A stretch of 13,331 nucleotides of DNA from Alphaproteobacteria bacterium UBA6178 (lineage in GTDB: Bacteria > Pseudomonadota > Alphaproteobacteria > Rickettsiales > UBA3002): assembly GCA_002422205.1 (NCBI GenBank), contig DITS01000029.1:1-13331 (forward strand), given 5' to 3'. Made by a program: the position numbers and the translations under genes. Positions 13,295 through 13,331 of this stretch are shown piece by piece; the first letter of the stretch is position 1; each line of letters opens with the position of its first letter. The notes beneath the pieces are model-generated. The model was not told the DNA's origin, made no database searches, and saw nothing but the letters and a program-made list of their open reading frames with translations.

Positions 13295-13331
13295 TTATCC
13301 TGTGGTTTGCGGAGCAAGAGCGCAGGATCTC
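13295..13331. repeat. 37-nt palindromic repeat, copy 2 (inverted relative to 8044-8080)
   Basis: It matches the reverse complement of 8044-8080 at 33 of 37 positions. It begins 9 nt after the sensor-kinase stop and is cut off or ends at the window edge. Outer arms ATCCTGTG (13297-13304) and CGCAGGAT (13321-13328) still pair with a G-U. It may act as the 3' hairpin of the operon. Confidence 0.8.

Overview
The window is a stretch of alphaproteobacterial chromosome. The evidence is gene order: hemE-hemH-hemJ-rho reads leftward and a DUF299/PPSR gene followed by aroE-coaE-dnaQ reads rightward, divergent from a 409-nt non-coding gap with DnaA-box-like 9-mers. This matches the hemE / DUF299 ('RP001') layout known at the replication origins of Caulobacter and Rickettsia. 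The following block, secB divergent from a Tim44-like gene, mltA and smr, is also typical of Alphaproteobacteria. The order or genus cannot be fixed from sequence alone.

Layout, left to right. (1) 1-379, minus: 5' part of mdh, cut by the window edge. (2) 610-4533, minus: hemE, hemH and hemJ, joined by 4-nt ATGA overlaps, then rho after a 179-nt leader. The hem genes cover uroporphyrinogen decarboxylation, protoporphyrinogen oxidation and iron insertion. (3) 4534-4942: probable oriC, with three perfect TTATNCACA boxes, two one-mismatch boxes and a 34-nt AT-rich tract. (4) 4943-7849, plus: PPSR kinase/phosphorylase, aroE, coaE and dnaQ, all overlapping by 1-4 nt. (5) 7850-8373: a convergent intergenic gap made almost entirely of short palindromic repeats. 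(6) secB (minus), divergent from an operon (plus) of a Tim44-like protein, the MltA lipoprotein, an Smr-domain protein, an OmpR-family response regulator and an EnvZ-like sensor kinase. This operon ends in a repeat related to one in the dnaQ/secB gap.

Working together: the genes are mainly core metabolism (haem, shikimate, CoA, TCA cycle), transcription termination, proofreading, protein export and envelope maintenance, plus one envelope-sensing two-component pair. I see no CRISPR array, phage, transposase, toxin-antitoxin or defence system, and no protein of a clearly new family. The most interesting signals are non-coding: the probable origin; a GC skew that, by hand counts, does not change sign across it; and a family of palindromic repeats in which two hairpin variants differ by a pair-preserving change.
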